The notes: a model not told the origin generated them from the letters alone. Positions 32,607-42,392 are shown, counted from the stretch's first letter. The stretch: DNA of 64,000 bases from an uncultured Celeribacter sp. (GCF_963676475.1 NZ_OY781106.1:682001-746000), one strand, 5' to 3'. A program made the numbers and translations.

Positions 32607-33857
32607 TCAGTCCTCGGCAGCCAGACCCACCAGCGCGAGGCACAGTTCCGTCGCCAGCGCCATATCCTGCACCGAAATCCATTCCAAAGGCCCGTGGATG
32701 TTCTGCATGCCGGTAAAGATATTCGGCGTCGGCACCCCCATTTCGGTCAGCCGCGAACCATCCGTCCCGCCCCGGATCGGCACCGACAGAGGTTCGATTC
32801 CAAGCTTGCGACAGGCATCCCGCGCCAGATCGACGGGCGTCATGTCGTCCTCCAGCCAATAGCGCATGTTGCGATATTGCGGCGTGATTTTACAGGTGAT
32901 CTCGGCACGCGGCTCGGTGGCGGCGACGGCCTCGCAGACCCTGCGCAGGATCTCACCTTTCTCCGCCAGTCCCTCGCGTTCGAAATCCCGCAGGATCAGG
33001 GTGATTTTCATCTCCGACGACCCGCCCACCATATCGGTGGCATGGATAAAGCCTTCGGTGCCGTCGGTGGTCTCCGGCACCATGACCGATTGCGGCAGGG
33101 TCTGAATGATTTTCGAGGCCAGATGGATGGCGTTCACCAGCTTGTCCTTGGCCTGACCGGGGTGGATTGAGACACCTTTGACGATAATCTCGGCGCCATC
33201 GGCGGAGAAGGTCTCATAGACAATCTCGCCCACTTCGCCGCCGTCAAAGGTATAGGCGAAATCGGCGGCCAGATCTTTCGGCAGCGCCGCGTCCACCCCG
33301 CGCCCGATCTCTTCGTCGGGCGTAAAGGCGATGCGCAGCGGCGGGTGTTGGATTTCAGGGTTGGCCAACAGATGCCTGGCCGCCGTCATGATGATCGCGA
33401 CGCCCGCCTTGTCATCGCCGCCCAAAAGCGTGGTGCCGGAGGCGGTGATGATGTCATGGCCCTGTTTTTCCGCCAAATAGGGAAACTCGGCAGGTGAAAG
33501 GATCAATTCGGCATTGTCGGGATAGGTGATGTCGCCGCCGTTATAGCCCTTGATGACGCGGGGTTTGACGCCTGTGGCGTTGAACTGCGGCGCGGTGTCG
33601 ACATGGGCCAGCAGCCCGACGGTCGGTCCGGGCGCCGTGCCGGGAATGGTGGCCAGAACCGTGCCATAGTCCGTGATCTCGACATCTTCGGCGCCGATCT
33701 CTTTCAGCTCCGCCTCCAACAGCCGCAGCATGTCATATTGCCGCTCCGTGCTGGGAGACGCGGGGGAATTCGCATCGCTCTGGCTGTCGATCGCGGCATA
33801 GCGCATCAGACGGGTTTCAAGCTCTTGATCGAAACGGGTTTGGTTGTCCTGTGGCAT
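32607..33857 (-). CDS. pepT: Peptidase T (tripeptidase), M20 family
   Basis: 416 residues from ATG 33857, AAGGA 6 bases upstream; the longer frame is rejected. A cytoplasmic di-zinc aminotripeptidase releasing the N-terminal residue of tripeptides. Seen: LLAHVDTAP (zinc His and adjacent Asp), LLGGDDKAGVA (bridging Asp), FTPDEEIGRG (catalytic and ligand Glu), FDGG, SIHPGQAKDKLVNA, and the C-terminal ligand His in NIFTGMQNIHGPLEW. Length fits. It is divergent from glnE with a 157-bp shared promoter region. Confidence 0.95.
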   Translation of the reverse strand: MPQDNQTRFDQELETRLMRYAAIDSQSDANSPASPSTERQYDMLRLLEAELKEIGAEDVEITDYGTVLATIPGTAPGPTVGLLAHVDTAPQFNATGVKPRVIKGYNGGDITYPDNAELILSPAEFPYLAEKQGHDIITASGTTLLGGDDKAGVAIIMTAARHLLANPEIQHPPLRIAFTPDEEIGRGVDAALPKDLAADFAYTFDGGEVGEIVYETFSADGAEIIVKGVSIHPGQAKDKLVNAIHLASKIIQTLPQSVMVPETTDGTEGFIHATDMVGGSSEMKITLILRDFEREGLAEKGEILRRVCEAVAATEPRAEITCKITPQYRNMRYWLEDDMTPVDLARDACRKLGIEPLSVPIRGGTDGSRLTEMGVPTPNIFTGMQNIHGPLEWISVQDMALATELCLALVGLAAED

Positions 33858-34014
33858 CAATTGTCCTTTGTCTTTGCGACCAGAGGGCGCGTCTCGGGCC
33901 CGAGAGTCAAGACACGCCCCTGTGGGTAGCCCCTTTGCCGTCGTGAACACACGTCGAATGCACTTGCACTTCGGGTGAAAAATCCGCTCTTTTAAGACAG
34001 TTGGAGGAGCAGCC

Positions 34015-36795
34015 ATGACGTTTGAAACCCGGATCACCCGAAGCCCGCGCCCCTATGAACCGGAGCGCGGCGTCGAAGCCCGCGCGGCCTTGCCGGAGCT
34101 GACCGGTGCCGTGGCGGAGGTGATCGAAGGTGCGGCCGGATCGGCGCCCTATCTGCATGGCTTGATCCTGAAAGAGGCGGAGTGGCTGCCGGGCGCGCTG
34201 GACGGCCCGGAGGCGGCGCTCAAGGCGGAAATCACCCGGATCGAAGCCTTGCCGTTTGACCAGATCAACGGCGGGCTGCGACAGGCCAAACGCCGGATCG
34301 CGCTTTTGTCGGCGCTTTGCGATCTCGCGGGCGTTTGGGGCCTGTTCGAGGTCACCGGCGCGCTGTCTCTTTTGGCCGACCGGGCGACACATGTGGCGAT
34401 CCGGGCGCATGTGGCGCGCGAGATCACCCGTGGCAAAATCCCCGGCCAGACCGAAGACGACATCGAGAGCTGCGGCGGCATGTTCGCGCTCGCCATGGGC
34501 AAACATGGGGCAGGGGAGCTGAATTATTCGTCGGACATCGACCTGATTTGCCTGTTTGACGAAAGCCGGTTCGACGGTGTCGACCAGATGGAGGCCCGCG
34601 CCGGATTCATCCGGGCCACGCGCAAGGCGATGGCCTCTTTGTCCGATCTGACCGGCGAAGGGTACGTGTTCCGCACCGACCTGCGCCTGCGGCCCGACCC
34701 CTCAGTGACGCCGGTCTGTTTCGCCATGGAGGCCGCGGAGCGCTATTACGAAAGCGTCGGGCGCACCTGGGAACGTGCTGCCTATATCAAGGCGCGCACC
34801 TGCGCCGGCGACATGGCGGCGGGCGCGCGGTTTCTCAAGGACATGACACCCTTCGTCTGGCGCAAACACCTAGATTTCAACGCCATTCGTGAGACCCACG
34901 ACATGCGGTTGAAAATCCGTGCGCACAAAGGACTTGGCGGCGCGCTTTGCCTCGAAGGTCACAATATGAAACTGGGCTATGGCGGCATTCGCGAGATCGA
35001 ATTTTTCGCCCAAACCCGGCAGTTGATCGCGGGCGGGCGCGACCCCGATCTGCGGCTGCGTGAAACCGTGCCTGCGCTCAAGGTGCTGGCGGAAAAGGGT
35101 TGGGTCGAATCTGAGGCCGCCGAGACACTCAGCACCGATTACATCGCGCACCGAGAGGTCGAGCACCGGCTTCAGATGCTGCGCGATCAACAGACCCATA
35201 GCTTGCCGACGGCCCCCGAAGAATTCGACCGTCTGGCCGCGCTCATGGGCACCACAGTGCCCGAGATGCGCGCCGAGATCGCGGAGCGCTGCGAACGGGT
35301 CAACGCGTTGACCGAGGATTTTTTTGCGCCCGGCGAGGCAGCCCCCGCGCCGGAACTTTCGGCAGAAGAGGCCGAAATCGCCGCGCGCTGGTCGACCTAT
35401 CCCTGTCTGCGGACAACGCGGGCGCAGGATATTTTCACCCGCCTCAAACCCGAGCTTTTGCGCCGCATCCAAAACCTCGACAAACCGGCGGAGGCGCTCA
35501 CCCATCTCGACGGCTTTCTCAAAGGTCTGCCGTCAGGTGTACAGCTCTTCGCGCTCTTCGAGGCCAATCCGCAGCTCATTGACCTGATCCTCGACATCGT
35601 CTCCACTGCGCCGCATCTGGCGCGCTACCTGTCGCGCAACGCGAGTGTTCTGGATGCGGTGATCGGCGGCGGCTTCTTTGCCCGCTGGCCGGGGCGTGAG
35701 GCCCTGACGGAGGAGCTTGTGGACCACCTGAAAGCGGCAGGCGATTATGAGCGTCAGCTCGACGCCTGTCGCCGCTGGGCCAAGGAATGGCATTTCCGCG
35801 TGGGCGTCCACCAGCTGCGCGATCTGATCACTGCCGACCAGGCCGGCGCGCAATATTGCGATGTTGCGGCGGCCTGTGTGGCGGCGTTATATCCGCCGGT
35901 CGTGGCGGAATTTGCCCGCAAACATGGCACGCCGCCGGGGCGCGGCGCGATGGTTCTGGGCATGGGGTCTCTGGGGGCGGGGCGGCTGACGGCGGCCTCC
36001 GATCTCGATATGATCGTGATCTATGATGCGGGTGGTGTGGAGGCCTCGGAGGGGCGTAAACCCCTGCCGTCGCGGACTTATTACGCGCGTCTGACGCAGG
36101 CGCTCATCACCGCGATCACCGCCCAGACCGCCGAAGGGCGGCTCTACGAGGTCGATATGCGGCTCCGACCCTCGGGCAAACAGGGGCCGGTGGCGACCTC
36201 ATTCGAAAGCTTCATGAGCTATCAGATGGGGGAGGCCTGGGTCTGGGAACATCTGGCGCTCACACGGGGGCATCCGATCGCGGGCGATCCCGATCTTTGC
36301 CGTGCGGTGGATGATTTCCGTAGCGATCTGATCGCGGGGCCCAAGGACGAAACTCGCATTCGTCAGGAAACCCGCGAGATGCGCGTGCGTCTTGCCGAGG
36401 CCAAACCGGGCAGCGATTGGGACCCGAAAAACGGACCCGGTCGGATGATGGACATTGAACTTCTGGCCGAAACCGCAGCCCTTTTGGCGGGCAGTGCGGA
36501 GCAGGACATCTATGCCCAACTTGGTGCAGGACGGGCGACGAATTGGCTCTCAAACGATGAATATGCGTTGCTGGTCGAGACCTATCGACTGATGTGGCGG
36601 CTGCAATCGGCGGCCCGGCTGTTGACCGGCGAAAAGCTCGATCCTAAGGCGATTGGTGTGGGCGGGCGCGATTTTCTCTGTCGCTCGAACGGGGCTGTGA
36701 CGATGGAGGCTCTGTCCGAAGAGCTTCAAACACGAGCAGAGGCCGCGGCTTTGACGATCACGCGTGTGCTTGAACGCACAGCTGAGAGCGCGTAA
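34015..36795 (+). CDS. glnE: Bifunctional glutamine synthetase adenylyltransferase/deadenylylase
   Basis: 926 residues, close to the family's usual length. Adds and removes AMP on glutamine synthetase in response to glutamine and PII. Two nucleotidyltransferase halves: the N-terminal deadenylylase with GKHGAGELNYSSDIDLICLF near residue 161, and the C-terminal adenylyltransferase with GMGSLGAGRLTAASDLDMIV near 648; both keep the DxD pair (DID, DLD). The linker helical region EHRLQMLRDQQTH is normal. GGAGGAG precedes the ATG. No nitrogen-control partner genes adjoin. Confidence 0.97.
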   Translation: MTFETRITRSPRPYEPERGVEARAALPELTGAVAEVIEGAAGSAPYLHGLILKEAEWLPGALDGPEAALKAEITRIEALPFDQINGGLRQAKRRIALLSALCDLAGVWGLFEVTGALSLLADRATHVAIRAHVAREITRGKIPGQTEDDIESCGGMFALAMGKHGAGELNYSSDIDLICLFDESRFDGVDQMEARAGFIRATRKAMASLSDLTGEGYVFRTDLRLRPDPSVTPVCFAMEAAERYYESVGRTWERAAYIKARTCAGDMAAGARFLKDMTPFVWRKHLDFNAIRETHDMRLKIRAHKGLGGALCLEGHNMKLGYGGIREIEFFAQTRQLIAGGRDPDLRLRETVPALKVLAEKGWVESEAAETLSTDYIAHREVEHRLQMLRDQQTHSLPTAPEEFDRLAALMGTTVPEMRAEIAERCERVNALTEDFFAPGEAAPAPELSAEEAEIAARWSTYPCLRTTRAQDIFTRLKPELLRRIQNLDKPAEALTHLDGFLKGLPSGVQLFALFEANPQLIDLILDIVSTAPHLARYLSRNASVLDAVIGGGFFARWPGREALTEELVDHLKAAGDYERQLDACRRWAKEWHFRVGVHQLRDLITADQAGAQYCDVAAACVAALYPPVVAEFARKHGTPPGRGAMVLGMGSLGAGRLTAASDLDMIVIYDAGGVEASEGRKPLPSRTYYARLTQALITAITAQTAEGRLYEVDMRLRPSGKQGPVATSFESFMSYQMGEAWVWEHLALTRGHPIAGDPDLCRAVDDFRSDLIAGPKDETRIRQETREMRVRLAEAKPGSDWDPKNGPGRMMDIELLAETAALLAGSAEQDIYAQLGAGRATNWLSNDEYALLVETYRLMWRLQSAARLLTGEKLDPKAIGVGGRDFLCRSNGAVTMEALSEELQTRAEAAALTITRVLERTAESA

Positions 36796-36870
36796 AGCAC
36801 ATCGAACAGCCAGACATGCCCCGACACTTTAAAATTGTGCACGTAAAATCGTGCAATTGGAAAACCTCAG

Positions 36871-37179
36871 ATGGCACAAAAAGACCCTTTCCCGCCGCAG
36901 TTTCCCACTGTGGACAATGACATAGATCCTGGTGGGTTGATCCGTGAATCCTATCAGATCGAAGGATTGGAGCTGAGGGAAGCGCGGTCGATTTTTCTCG
37001 ATTGGGCCATCAAACTGGACCCGAAACTGGCCACAGACATCGCGATCCGGCGCCTTTTGGCCGTCTATGCGCCCTTTGGGGCGGCGGATCATCCGATGAC
37101 CCAGGTGCTGACCGAGGGATTGGGCAAACTGTCCGGTCCTGCGGCGCGCCGTGGCGGGTCGCGGGCGCGCCGATCCTGA
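36871..37179 (+). CDS. Small conserved hypothetical protein
   Basis: 102 residues. Helical core EGLELREARSIFLDWAIKLD followed by ATDIAIRRLLAVYAPFG; basic, Arg-rich C-terminus. No signal peptide, no membrane span. Looks like a roseobacter-restricted cytoplasmic protein of unknown function. It follows glnE by 75 bp, with an imperfect hairpin (AATTG...CAATT, near 36830-36858) between, so cotranscription is possible but uncertain. Confidence 0.65.
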   Translation: MAQKDPFPPQFPTVDNDIDPGGLIRESYQIEGLELREARSIFLDWAIKLDPKLATDIAIRRLLAVYAPFGAADHPMTQVLTEGLGKLSGPAARRGGSRARRS

Positions 37180-37358
37180 GGTCAGGGCGTGGTAGGGGCG
37201 TGGCGCGAAAGCTGTCGGCGAGGGGATCGTTCGATTTGTCTGGATTTGCCATAAGAGGTGCCTGTTTCGTTCAGACTCTGTTCACCTTTGCGGAAGATCA
37301 TCTGCGTTAAAATCCAATCAACGCACAGCCTGAAACGTCGGGCACAAAGGATAGTCGC

Positions 37359-37856
37359 ATGAGGATCAAACGTCTGAACGGCATGTTCACGGTGGCCACG
37401 CAGCTTGAGCCATCCAAGATTCAAAAAGTCGCCGAAAAAGGCTATAAGACAATCATCTGCAATCGTCCGGATGGCGAAGGCGTCGATCAGCCGGGTTTTG
37501 ACGAGATCACCCGTATTGCGTCGACCCTCGGGCTGAAAACCGTTTACATTCCTATCCAACTGGGCGGCGCCAGTGCGGCGGATCATGCCGCCTTTGCCCG
37601 CGCCATCGAAGAGATGCCGAAACCGATTCTGGCCTATTGCCGGTCGGGCACGCGCTCCGCGACGCTTTGGTCGCATTGGGAGCAGGAGATGTCAGAGCAT
37701 CAAGGTCGGGAACGCCGGGTTTCTGCGATGCAGGCTGGCGGCTTGGCCCCCGGCAACACTTCCGTCGACGGCAGGCGCGCCCTGACACCCACGCGCGGCG
37801 GTGCGCCGCAGAGGCCGCGTGAGGGCGACGTCACCGAGATGCGCCGCCGGGCGTGA
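37359..37856 (+). CDS. DUF442/TIGR01244 phosphatase-like protein
   Basis: 165 residues. Dual-specificity phosphatase-like fold: MFTVATQLEPSKIQKVAEKG, TIICNRPDGEGVDQPGF, then the P-loop YCRSGTRSATLW with the catalytic Cys and Arg. The family covers the domain fused to BLH sulfide hydrolases and TIGR01244 sulfur transferases. After the P-loop there is an unusually long, Arg/Gly-rich, low-complexity tail of about 55 residues (RRALTPTRGG, REGDVTEMRRRA). Monocistronic, converging on eda. Confidence 0.85.
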   Translation: MRIKRLNGMFTVATQLEPSKIQKVAEKGYKTIICNRPDGEGVDQPGFDEITRIASTLGLKTVYIPIQLGGASAADHAAFARAIEEMPKPILAYCRSGTRSATLWSHWEQEMSEHQGRERRVSAMQAGGLAPGNTSVDGRRALTPTRGGAPQRPREGDVTEMRRRA

Positions 37857-37870
37857 TGAGGTCGTGAGCC

Positions 37871-38512
37871 TTAGCGGGGCAGGGCCGCCGCCTCGCGGGC
37901 CAGCTCCTCGATGGCTTTCCAATCGCCTTTTTCCACCAGATCGGGGGGCGCGACCCAGCTTCCGCCGACGCAGAGCGTGTTGGACAGCGACAGGTAGTCA
38001 TTGGCGTTTTTGAGCGATACGCCCCCCGTCGGGCAGAATTTCATCTGCGGCAGGGGCGCGCCGATGGCCTTGAGCGCGGGGGCGCCGCCATTGGCTTCTG
38101 CGGGGAAAAATTTCGCGACCGTATAGCCGCGCTCCAACAGGCGCATGACGTCAGACGCCGTCGAGGTTCCGGCCAAAAGCGGCAAATCAGCCGCTTCGCA
38201 GGCGTCCAAAAGCTGATCCGTCGCCCCGGGAGAGACGCCGAAAGTGGCGCCCGCCGCGATGGCAGCATTCACATCCTCGGGCGTCAAAAGCGTGCCAGCA
38301 CCGACCACGCCCCCCTCGACCTTGGCCATCTCGCGGATCACGTCCAAGGCGACCGGCGTGCGCAGCGTGACTTCCAGCGCCGGCAGACCGCCCGCGACCA
38401 AAGCCTCGGCCAAGGGACGGGCATGAGCCACGTCTTTGACGACGAGCACGGGGATGACGGGGGCGAGGCCACAGACCTCTGCGGATTTCAGGCTGGCGTC
38501 CTGCGGGGTCAT
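37871..38512 (-). CDS. eda: 2-keto-3-deoxy-6-phosphogluconate aldolase
   Basis: 213 residues from ATG 38512, with AGGAG 5 bases upstream. Splits KDPG into pyruvate and glyceraldehyde 3-phosphate, the last step of the Entner-Doudoroff pathway. Seen: LEVTLRTP (catalytic Glu, substrate Arg), GAGTLLTPED, the Schiff-base Lys in VAKFFPAEA, and FCPTGGVS at the phosphate site. edd lies 2 kb away on the same strand with two opposite-strand genes between; both carry the same TTAGCGCTAA palindrome upstream. Growth on sugars through this route is typical of roseobacters. Confidence 0.96.
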   Translation of the reverse strand: MTPQDASLKSAEVCGLAPVIPVLVVKDVAHARPLAEALVAGGLPALEVTLRTPVALDVIREMAKVEGGVVGAGTLLTPEDVNAAIAAGATFGVSPGATDQLLDACEAADLPLLAGTSTASDVMRLLERGYTVAKFFPAEANGGAPALKAIGAPLPQMKFCPTGGVSLKNANDYLSLSNTLCVGGSWVAPPDLVEKGDWKAIEELAREAAALPR

Positions 38513-38551
38513 GTGGGCTCCTGTCGGCTGTTTGCAGTATCTCAATATTTG

Positions 38552-38561
38552 TTAGCGCTAA
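38552..38561. promoter_or_regulatory. LacI-type operator upstream of eda
   Basis: TTAGCGCTAA, a 10-bp perfect palindrome with central CG as LacI/GalR-family sites have, 40 bases before the eda start. The same core occurs upstream of edd. Confidence 0.75.
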
Positions 38562-38744
38562 AAGCGTTGCGGTGAAAGGCCTAACACGGGCAGCATTCTC
38601 TCAAAGCCTCTCAGCCTGAGCGATTTTGTCAAGCCACCCCCGCGGGGCTTGTCACATGTTTTCCCCCGCTTACATCAGCGCGACATTCTATTCACCATCA
38701 CGCACAGACCAAACGCACCCTCCACAACGCTCAGGAGCGCAGAT

Positions 38745-39869
38745 ATGACTGCACCAATAACAACACCGGCTGACACGCTCTTTCGGCCCTTCACCCACAA
38801 GGGCCTCAGCCTCAAAAACCGCATCGTCATGGCGCCGATGACCCGAAGCATGACCGCCGGGGGCATTCCGGGGTCTGAAAACGCCGCCTATTACGCCCGC
38901 CGCGCATCTCATGAGGTCGGGCTGATCCTCTCTGAGGGCACAGTGATCGACCGTCCGGCCTCGCGCAACGATCCGGGTATTCCGTTCTTTCACGGCCCTG
39001 AGGCGCTGTCGGGCTGGAAGCGGGTGATCGAGGCGGTCCATGCCGAGGGCGGCAAGATGGGGCCGCAGATTTGGCACACTGGCTCGACCCGCGCGGGCAA
39101 ATGGGAGCCAGAGGCACCGGTGGAGAGCCCCTCTGCTTTGGTTGGTCCCGGTGATCCGCGCGGTGTTGCAATGTCCGAGTCCGATATCGAGGCCGCGATT
39201 GCCGCCTATGCCGAGGCGGCCAAAGCGGCGAAAGAACTGGGCTTTGATGTGGCCGAGCTGCACGGCGCGCATGGCTATCTGATTGACCAATTCTTCTGGG
39301 CGGGCACCAATCTGCGCGACGATCATTGGGGCGGGGCAACGATTGAAGAACGCTCGCGTTTTGCCGTCGCCGTGGTCAAAGCGGTGCGCGCCGCCGTGGG
39401 GCCGGATTTCCCGATCATCCTGCGTCTGAGCCAGTGGAAACAACAGGACTATGGTGTGAAACTGGCCGCCGATCCGGCTGAGATGGAGCGCTGGCTTGTG
39501 CCTCTGGTCGAAGCCGGCGTCGACATCCTGCACTGTTCGCAGCGCCGCTTCTGGGAGCCGGAATTCCCCGAGATCGACGGAGAAGACGGGCTGAACTTTG
39601 CCGGTTGGGCCAAGAAAATCACCGGCGTGCCGACGATTTCCGTCGGCTCCGTGGGGTTGTCGGGGGAATTCCTCGCGGCCTTTGGTGGCGAAAGCTCAAA
39701 GGTGACGCCGCTCGACAATCTGGTGAAACGCATGGAGGCGGAGGAGTTCGACCTGATCGCCGTCGGCCGCGCGCTTTTGTCGGATTACGCCTGGGCCGAA
39801 AAGGTCAAACGCGGCGCGATGGATGAGCTGAGCGGGTTTAATCCGGCGGCTTTGGGGCAGTTGCTGTAA
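38745..39869 (+). CDS. Old yellow enzyme family NADH:flavin oxidoreductase
   Basis: 374 residues from ATG 38745, CAGGAG 7 bases upstream. FMN-dependent alkene reductase fold: LKNRIVMAPMTRSMT at the N-terminus, QIWHTGSTR, the substrate His/His-type pair region ELHGAHGYLIDQFF, NLRDDHWGG (family NxRxDxYGG, with His-Trp in place of the usual Tyr), and a C-terminal phosphate-binding segment FDLIAVGRALLSD. Reduces electrophilic C=C bonds using NAD(P)H. It lies between eda and edd on the opposite strand and has its own terminator. Confidence 0.93.
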   Translation: MTAPITTPADTLFRPFTHKGLSLKNRIVMAPMTRSMTAGGIPGSENAAYYARRASHEVGLILSEGTVIDRPASRNDPGIPFFHGPEALSGWKRVIEAVHAEGGKMGPQIWHTGSTRAGKWEPEAPVESPSALVGPGDPRGVAMSESDIEAAIAAYAEAAKAAKELGFDVAELHGAHGYLIDQFFWAGTNLRDDHWGGATIEERSRFAVAVVKAVRAAVGPDFPIILRLSQWKQQDYGVKLAADPAEMERWLVPLVEAGVDILHCSQRRFWEPEFPEIDGEDGLNFAGWAKKITGVPTISVGSVGLSGEFLAAFGGESSKVTPLDNLVKRMEAEEFDLIAVGRALLSDYAWAEKVKRGAMDELSGFNPAALGQLL

Positions 39870-39883
39870 ACCCACGTTGTCCT

Positions 39884-39920
39884 AAGCCTCCCCGGTGCTG
39901 ATGTCATCGGGGAGGCTTTT
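39884..39920 (+). terminator. Terminator of the old yellow enzyme gene
   Basis: AAGCCTCCCCG and CGGGGAGGCTT form an 11-bp stem followed by TTTTC, 15 bases after the stop. Confidence 0.88.
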
Positions 39921-39969
39921 CTTTGCCGCAATTTCCTGCGACACTCAGCCTCTCGGGATAAGGAGATTT

Positions 39970-40057
39970 ATGCGCAGAAAATCAGCAACGCCTTTTAGGG
40001 CATGACGCGTGACCCACTTCACGAAACACAGTGGGTCGCATGATTTTCTATGCGCAT
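39970..40057. repeat. Long nested inverted repeat
   Basis: The outer arms ATGCGCA-GAAAATCA (39970-39984) and TGATTTTCTATGCGCAT (40041-40057) are complementary except for a 2-base insertion. Inside, GACCCAC 40011-40017 pairs with GTGGGTC 40031-40037. The right end continues into GCGCATATGCGC plus T5, a possible terminator. No transposase or target-site duplication is evident. Confidence 0.75.
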
Positions 40058-40081
40058 ATGCGCTTTTTCTGAGAGTTTCTC

Positions 40082-40561
40082 ATGACACAGTTTATCACAC
40101 AGACCGACATCATCCTCCGCCCATTTGAGGCCGGAGACACCATTGCCTTGTCCGACATCTGGCGCAGAGCGTCGGAGCGGGCACATCCATTTTTCACTTC
40201 CGCCCAGCTCGATGAACAACAGGTTCAGGTGGAGTACATCTATCTGCCCAAGGCCGAAACCTGGGTTGCCCTGCGTGGGGCGTCGCCGCTTGGCTTTATT
40301 GGTCTGTTGCCAGACCCGGAGAGTACCGCGAAGGGCGCGATCATCGGCGGGCTGTTCGTCGCACCCGAGGCGCAGGGGCAGGGCGTCGGGCGGTTGCTTG
40401 TCGACCATGCGCGCGGGCTGAAACATCACCTGAGCCTTGAGGTCTATGAGACCAATCTGGCGGCGCGTGAGTTCTATGCCCGGCTCGGTTTTCACCAAGT
40501 CGGGCGGCGGGAGAGGGATGACAATGGTCTGCCTTTCCCGCTTTTGAAACTCGTGCTGTAA
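40082..40561 (+). CDS. GNAT-family N-acetyltransferase
   Basis: 159 residues. GNAT fold: IILRPFEAGDTIALSDIW at the start, the acetyl-CoA pyrophosphate loop in GGLFVAPEAQGQGVGRLL (Q/RxxGxG/A motif) at about residues 95-112, and LSLEVYETNLAAREFYARLG with FHQVGRRE at the C-terminus. Substrate unknown. The start lies 25 bases after the long inverted repeat. No clear ribosome site; the context TTTCTC-ATG is poor, so translation may be weak. Confidence 0.88.
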   Translation: MTQFITQTDIILRPFEAGDTIALSDIWRRASERAHPFFTSAQLDEQQVQVEYIYLPKAETWVALRGASPLGFIGLLPDPESTAKGAIIGGLFVAPEAQGQGVGRLLVDHARGLKHHLSLEVYETNLAAREFYARLGFHQVGRRERDDNGLPFPLLKLVL

Positions 40562-40580
40562 CGCGGGGCCGGGCGTGCGC

Positions 40581-42392
40581 TCAGAACAGGGAGCACGCCC
40601 CTTCGGTCGCGGGACCGGCGTTGCGGCGGAAGGTCTCGAACAGCTCGCGTCCCATGCCGACGGTGTTGGCCGTCAGATCGACGGTGACCGCCTCGCGTGC
40701 CTCGAACCCGTCTTCGAGAACTTCGAGCGTGCCGGAGGTGGCATCGACGCGCACCAGATCGCCGTCTTTGAGTTTCGCAATCGGACCGCCGGTGACGGCC
40801 TCGGGCGAGACGTGGATGCAGGCGGGGACCTTGCCGGATGCGCCGGACATCCGCCCGTCGGTCACCAGCGCCACTTTCAAACCACGATCCTGCAACACCG
40901 CAAGCGTCGGCGTCAGAGAATGCAGCTCCGGCATGCCATTGGCGCGCGGGCCTTGGAAGCGGACGACGACCACGGTGTCCTCGGTAAATTCACCCTTTTG
41001 AAAAGCGGTTTTGACGTCATGCTGATCGTGGAAAATCCGGGCTTTCGCCTCGACAACATGGTGTTCGGGTTTGACGGCGGAGACCTTCATCACGCCACGG
41101 CCCAGATTGCCTTTCAGCTCTTTGAGACCGCCTGACTTCTGGAACGGGTCAGACGCAGGGCGGACGATTTTGTCGTTCACCGTCTCATGTTCCGGCTGTT
41201 CGAAGGTGAGCACCCCCTCGCGCAGTTTCGGCTCTTTGGTGTAAAGCGAGAGGCCCATGCCCGCGACGGTCTTGACGTCCTCGTGCAAGAGGCCCGCGGA
41301 GAGCAATTCCCCCACAAGATAGCCAAGGCCGCCCGCGGCGTGGAAATGGTTCACATCGGCGAGACCGTTCGGGTAGACCTTCGCCAGCAAAGGCACCGCG
41401 TCGGAGATTTGAGAGAAATCTTCGAGGTCGAGAATGATCCCGGCGGCCCGCGCCATGGCGGGCAGGTGCAGCACGAGATTGGTCGAGCCGCCCGTCGCCA
41501 TCAGCCCAACGATGCCATTCACAAAGGCCTTCTCATCCAAAATGGCGCCCACAGGCGTGTATTCATTGCCGAAGGCGGTGATCTGCAACGCCCGTTTTGT
41601 GGCTTCACGCGTCAGCGCATCGCGAAGCTCCGTGCCCGGATTGACGAAAGACGCACCGGGCAGGTGCAGCCCCATGATCTCCATCAGCATCTGGTTCGAA
41701 TTCGCCGTCCCATAGAAGGTGCAGGTGCCCTGACCGTGATAGGCCTTCATCTCGCTGTCCATCAACTCGCGGCGGGTGATCTCTCCGGTGGCGAATTTCT
41801 GGCGGACCTTGGCTTTCTCGTCATTGGTGATGCCCGAGGTCATCGGACCCGCCGGAATGAACACCGTCGGCACATGGCCATAAGCGGCGGCGGCCATGAT
41901 CAGCCCCGGCACGATCTTGTCGCAAACACCCATGTAGAGGGCGGCGTCGAAACAGTTGTGCGACATGCCGATGGAGGCCGAGAGCGCGATGGTGTCGCGC
42001 GAAAACAGCGACAATTCCATGCCGGTCTGACCCTGGGTGACGCCGTCACACATCGCCGGAACCCCGCCCGCGACCTGCGCCGTGGCGCCGGACGCGCGGG
42101 CGACCTCGCGGATGATGTCGGGGTAGTGCTCATAGGGTTTATGCGCCGAGAGCATGTCGTTATAGGCGGTGATGATGCCGATATTGGGCGCGCGCCCGTC
42201 TGCCAGTATCTCTTTGTCATCGCCCATGGCGGCATAGGCGTGGGCCTGATTGCCGCAGGACAGATGTGCGCGCACCGGGCCCTGATCGGCGGCCTCTTGG
42301 ATACGGGCGAGATAGGCCTCGCGGGTGGGTTTCGACCGTTCGATGATGCGTTGAGTGACTTGTGCGATCTGGGGGGCGATCTGGCTGTTCAC
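40581..42392 (-). CDS. edd: 6-phosphogluconate dehydratase
   Basis: 603 residues, normal length. Fe-S enzyme of the IlvD/Edd family converting 6-phosphogluconate to KDPG. Seen: IGIITAYNDMLSAHKPYEHY, the cluster Cys in GVPAMCDGVTQGQ and IGMSHNCFDAALYMGVCDK, FIPAGPMTSG, TCTFYGTANSNQMLMEIMGL, MATGGSTNLVLHLPA and the C-terminal LVTDGRMSGASGKVPA. Works with eda. A 14-bp palindrome upstream implies repression by a LacI-type regulator not present in this window. Confidence 0.97.
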   Translation of the reverse strand: MNSQIAPQIAQVTQRIIERSKPTREAYLARIQEAADQGPVRAHLSCGNQAHAYAAMGDDKEILADGRAPNIGIITAYNDMLSAHKPYEHYPDIIREVARASGATAQVAGGVPAMCDGVTQGQTGMELSLFSRDTIALSASIGMSHNCFDAALYMGVCDKIVPGLIMAAAAYGHVPTVFIPAGPMTSGITNDEKAKVRQKFATGEITRRELMDSEMKAYHGQGTCTFYGTANSNQMLMEIMGLHLPGASFVNPGTELRDALTREATKRALQITAFGNEYTPVGAILDEKAFVNGIVGLMATGGSTNLVLHLPAMARAAGIILDLEDFSQISDAVPLLAKVYPNGLADVNHFHAAGGLGYLVGELLSAGLLHEDVKTVAGMGLSLYTKEPKLREGVLTFEQPEHETVNDKIVRPASDPFQKSGGLKELKGNLGRGVMKVSAVKPEHHVVEAKARIFHDQHDVKTAFQKGEFTEDTVVVVRFQGPRANGMPELHSLTPTLAVLQDRGLKVALVTDGRMSGASGKVPACIHVSPEAVTGGPIAKLKDGDLVRVDATSGTLEVLEDGFEAREAVTVDLTANTVGMGRELFETFRRNAGPATEGACSLF

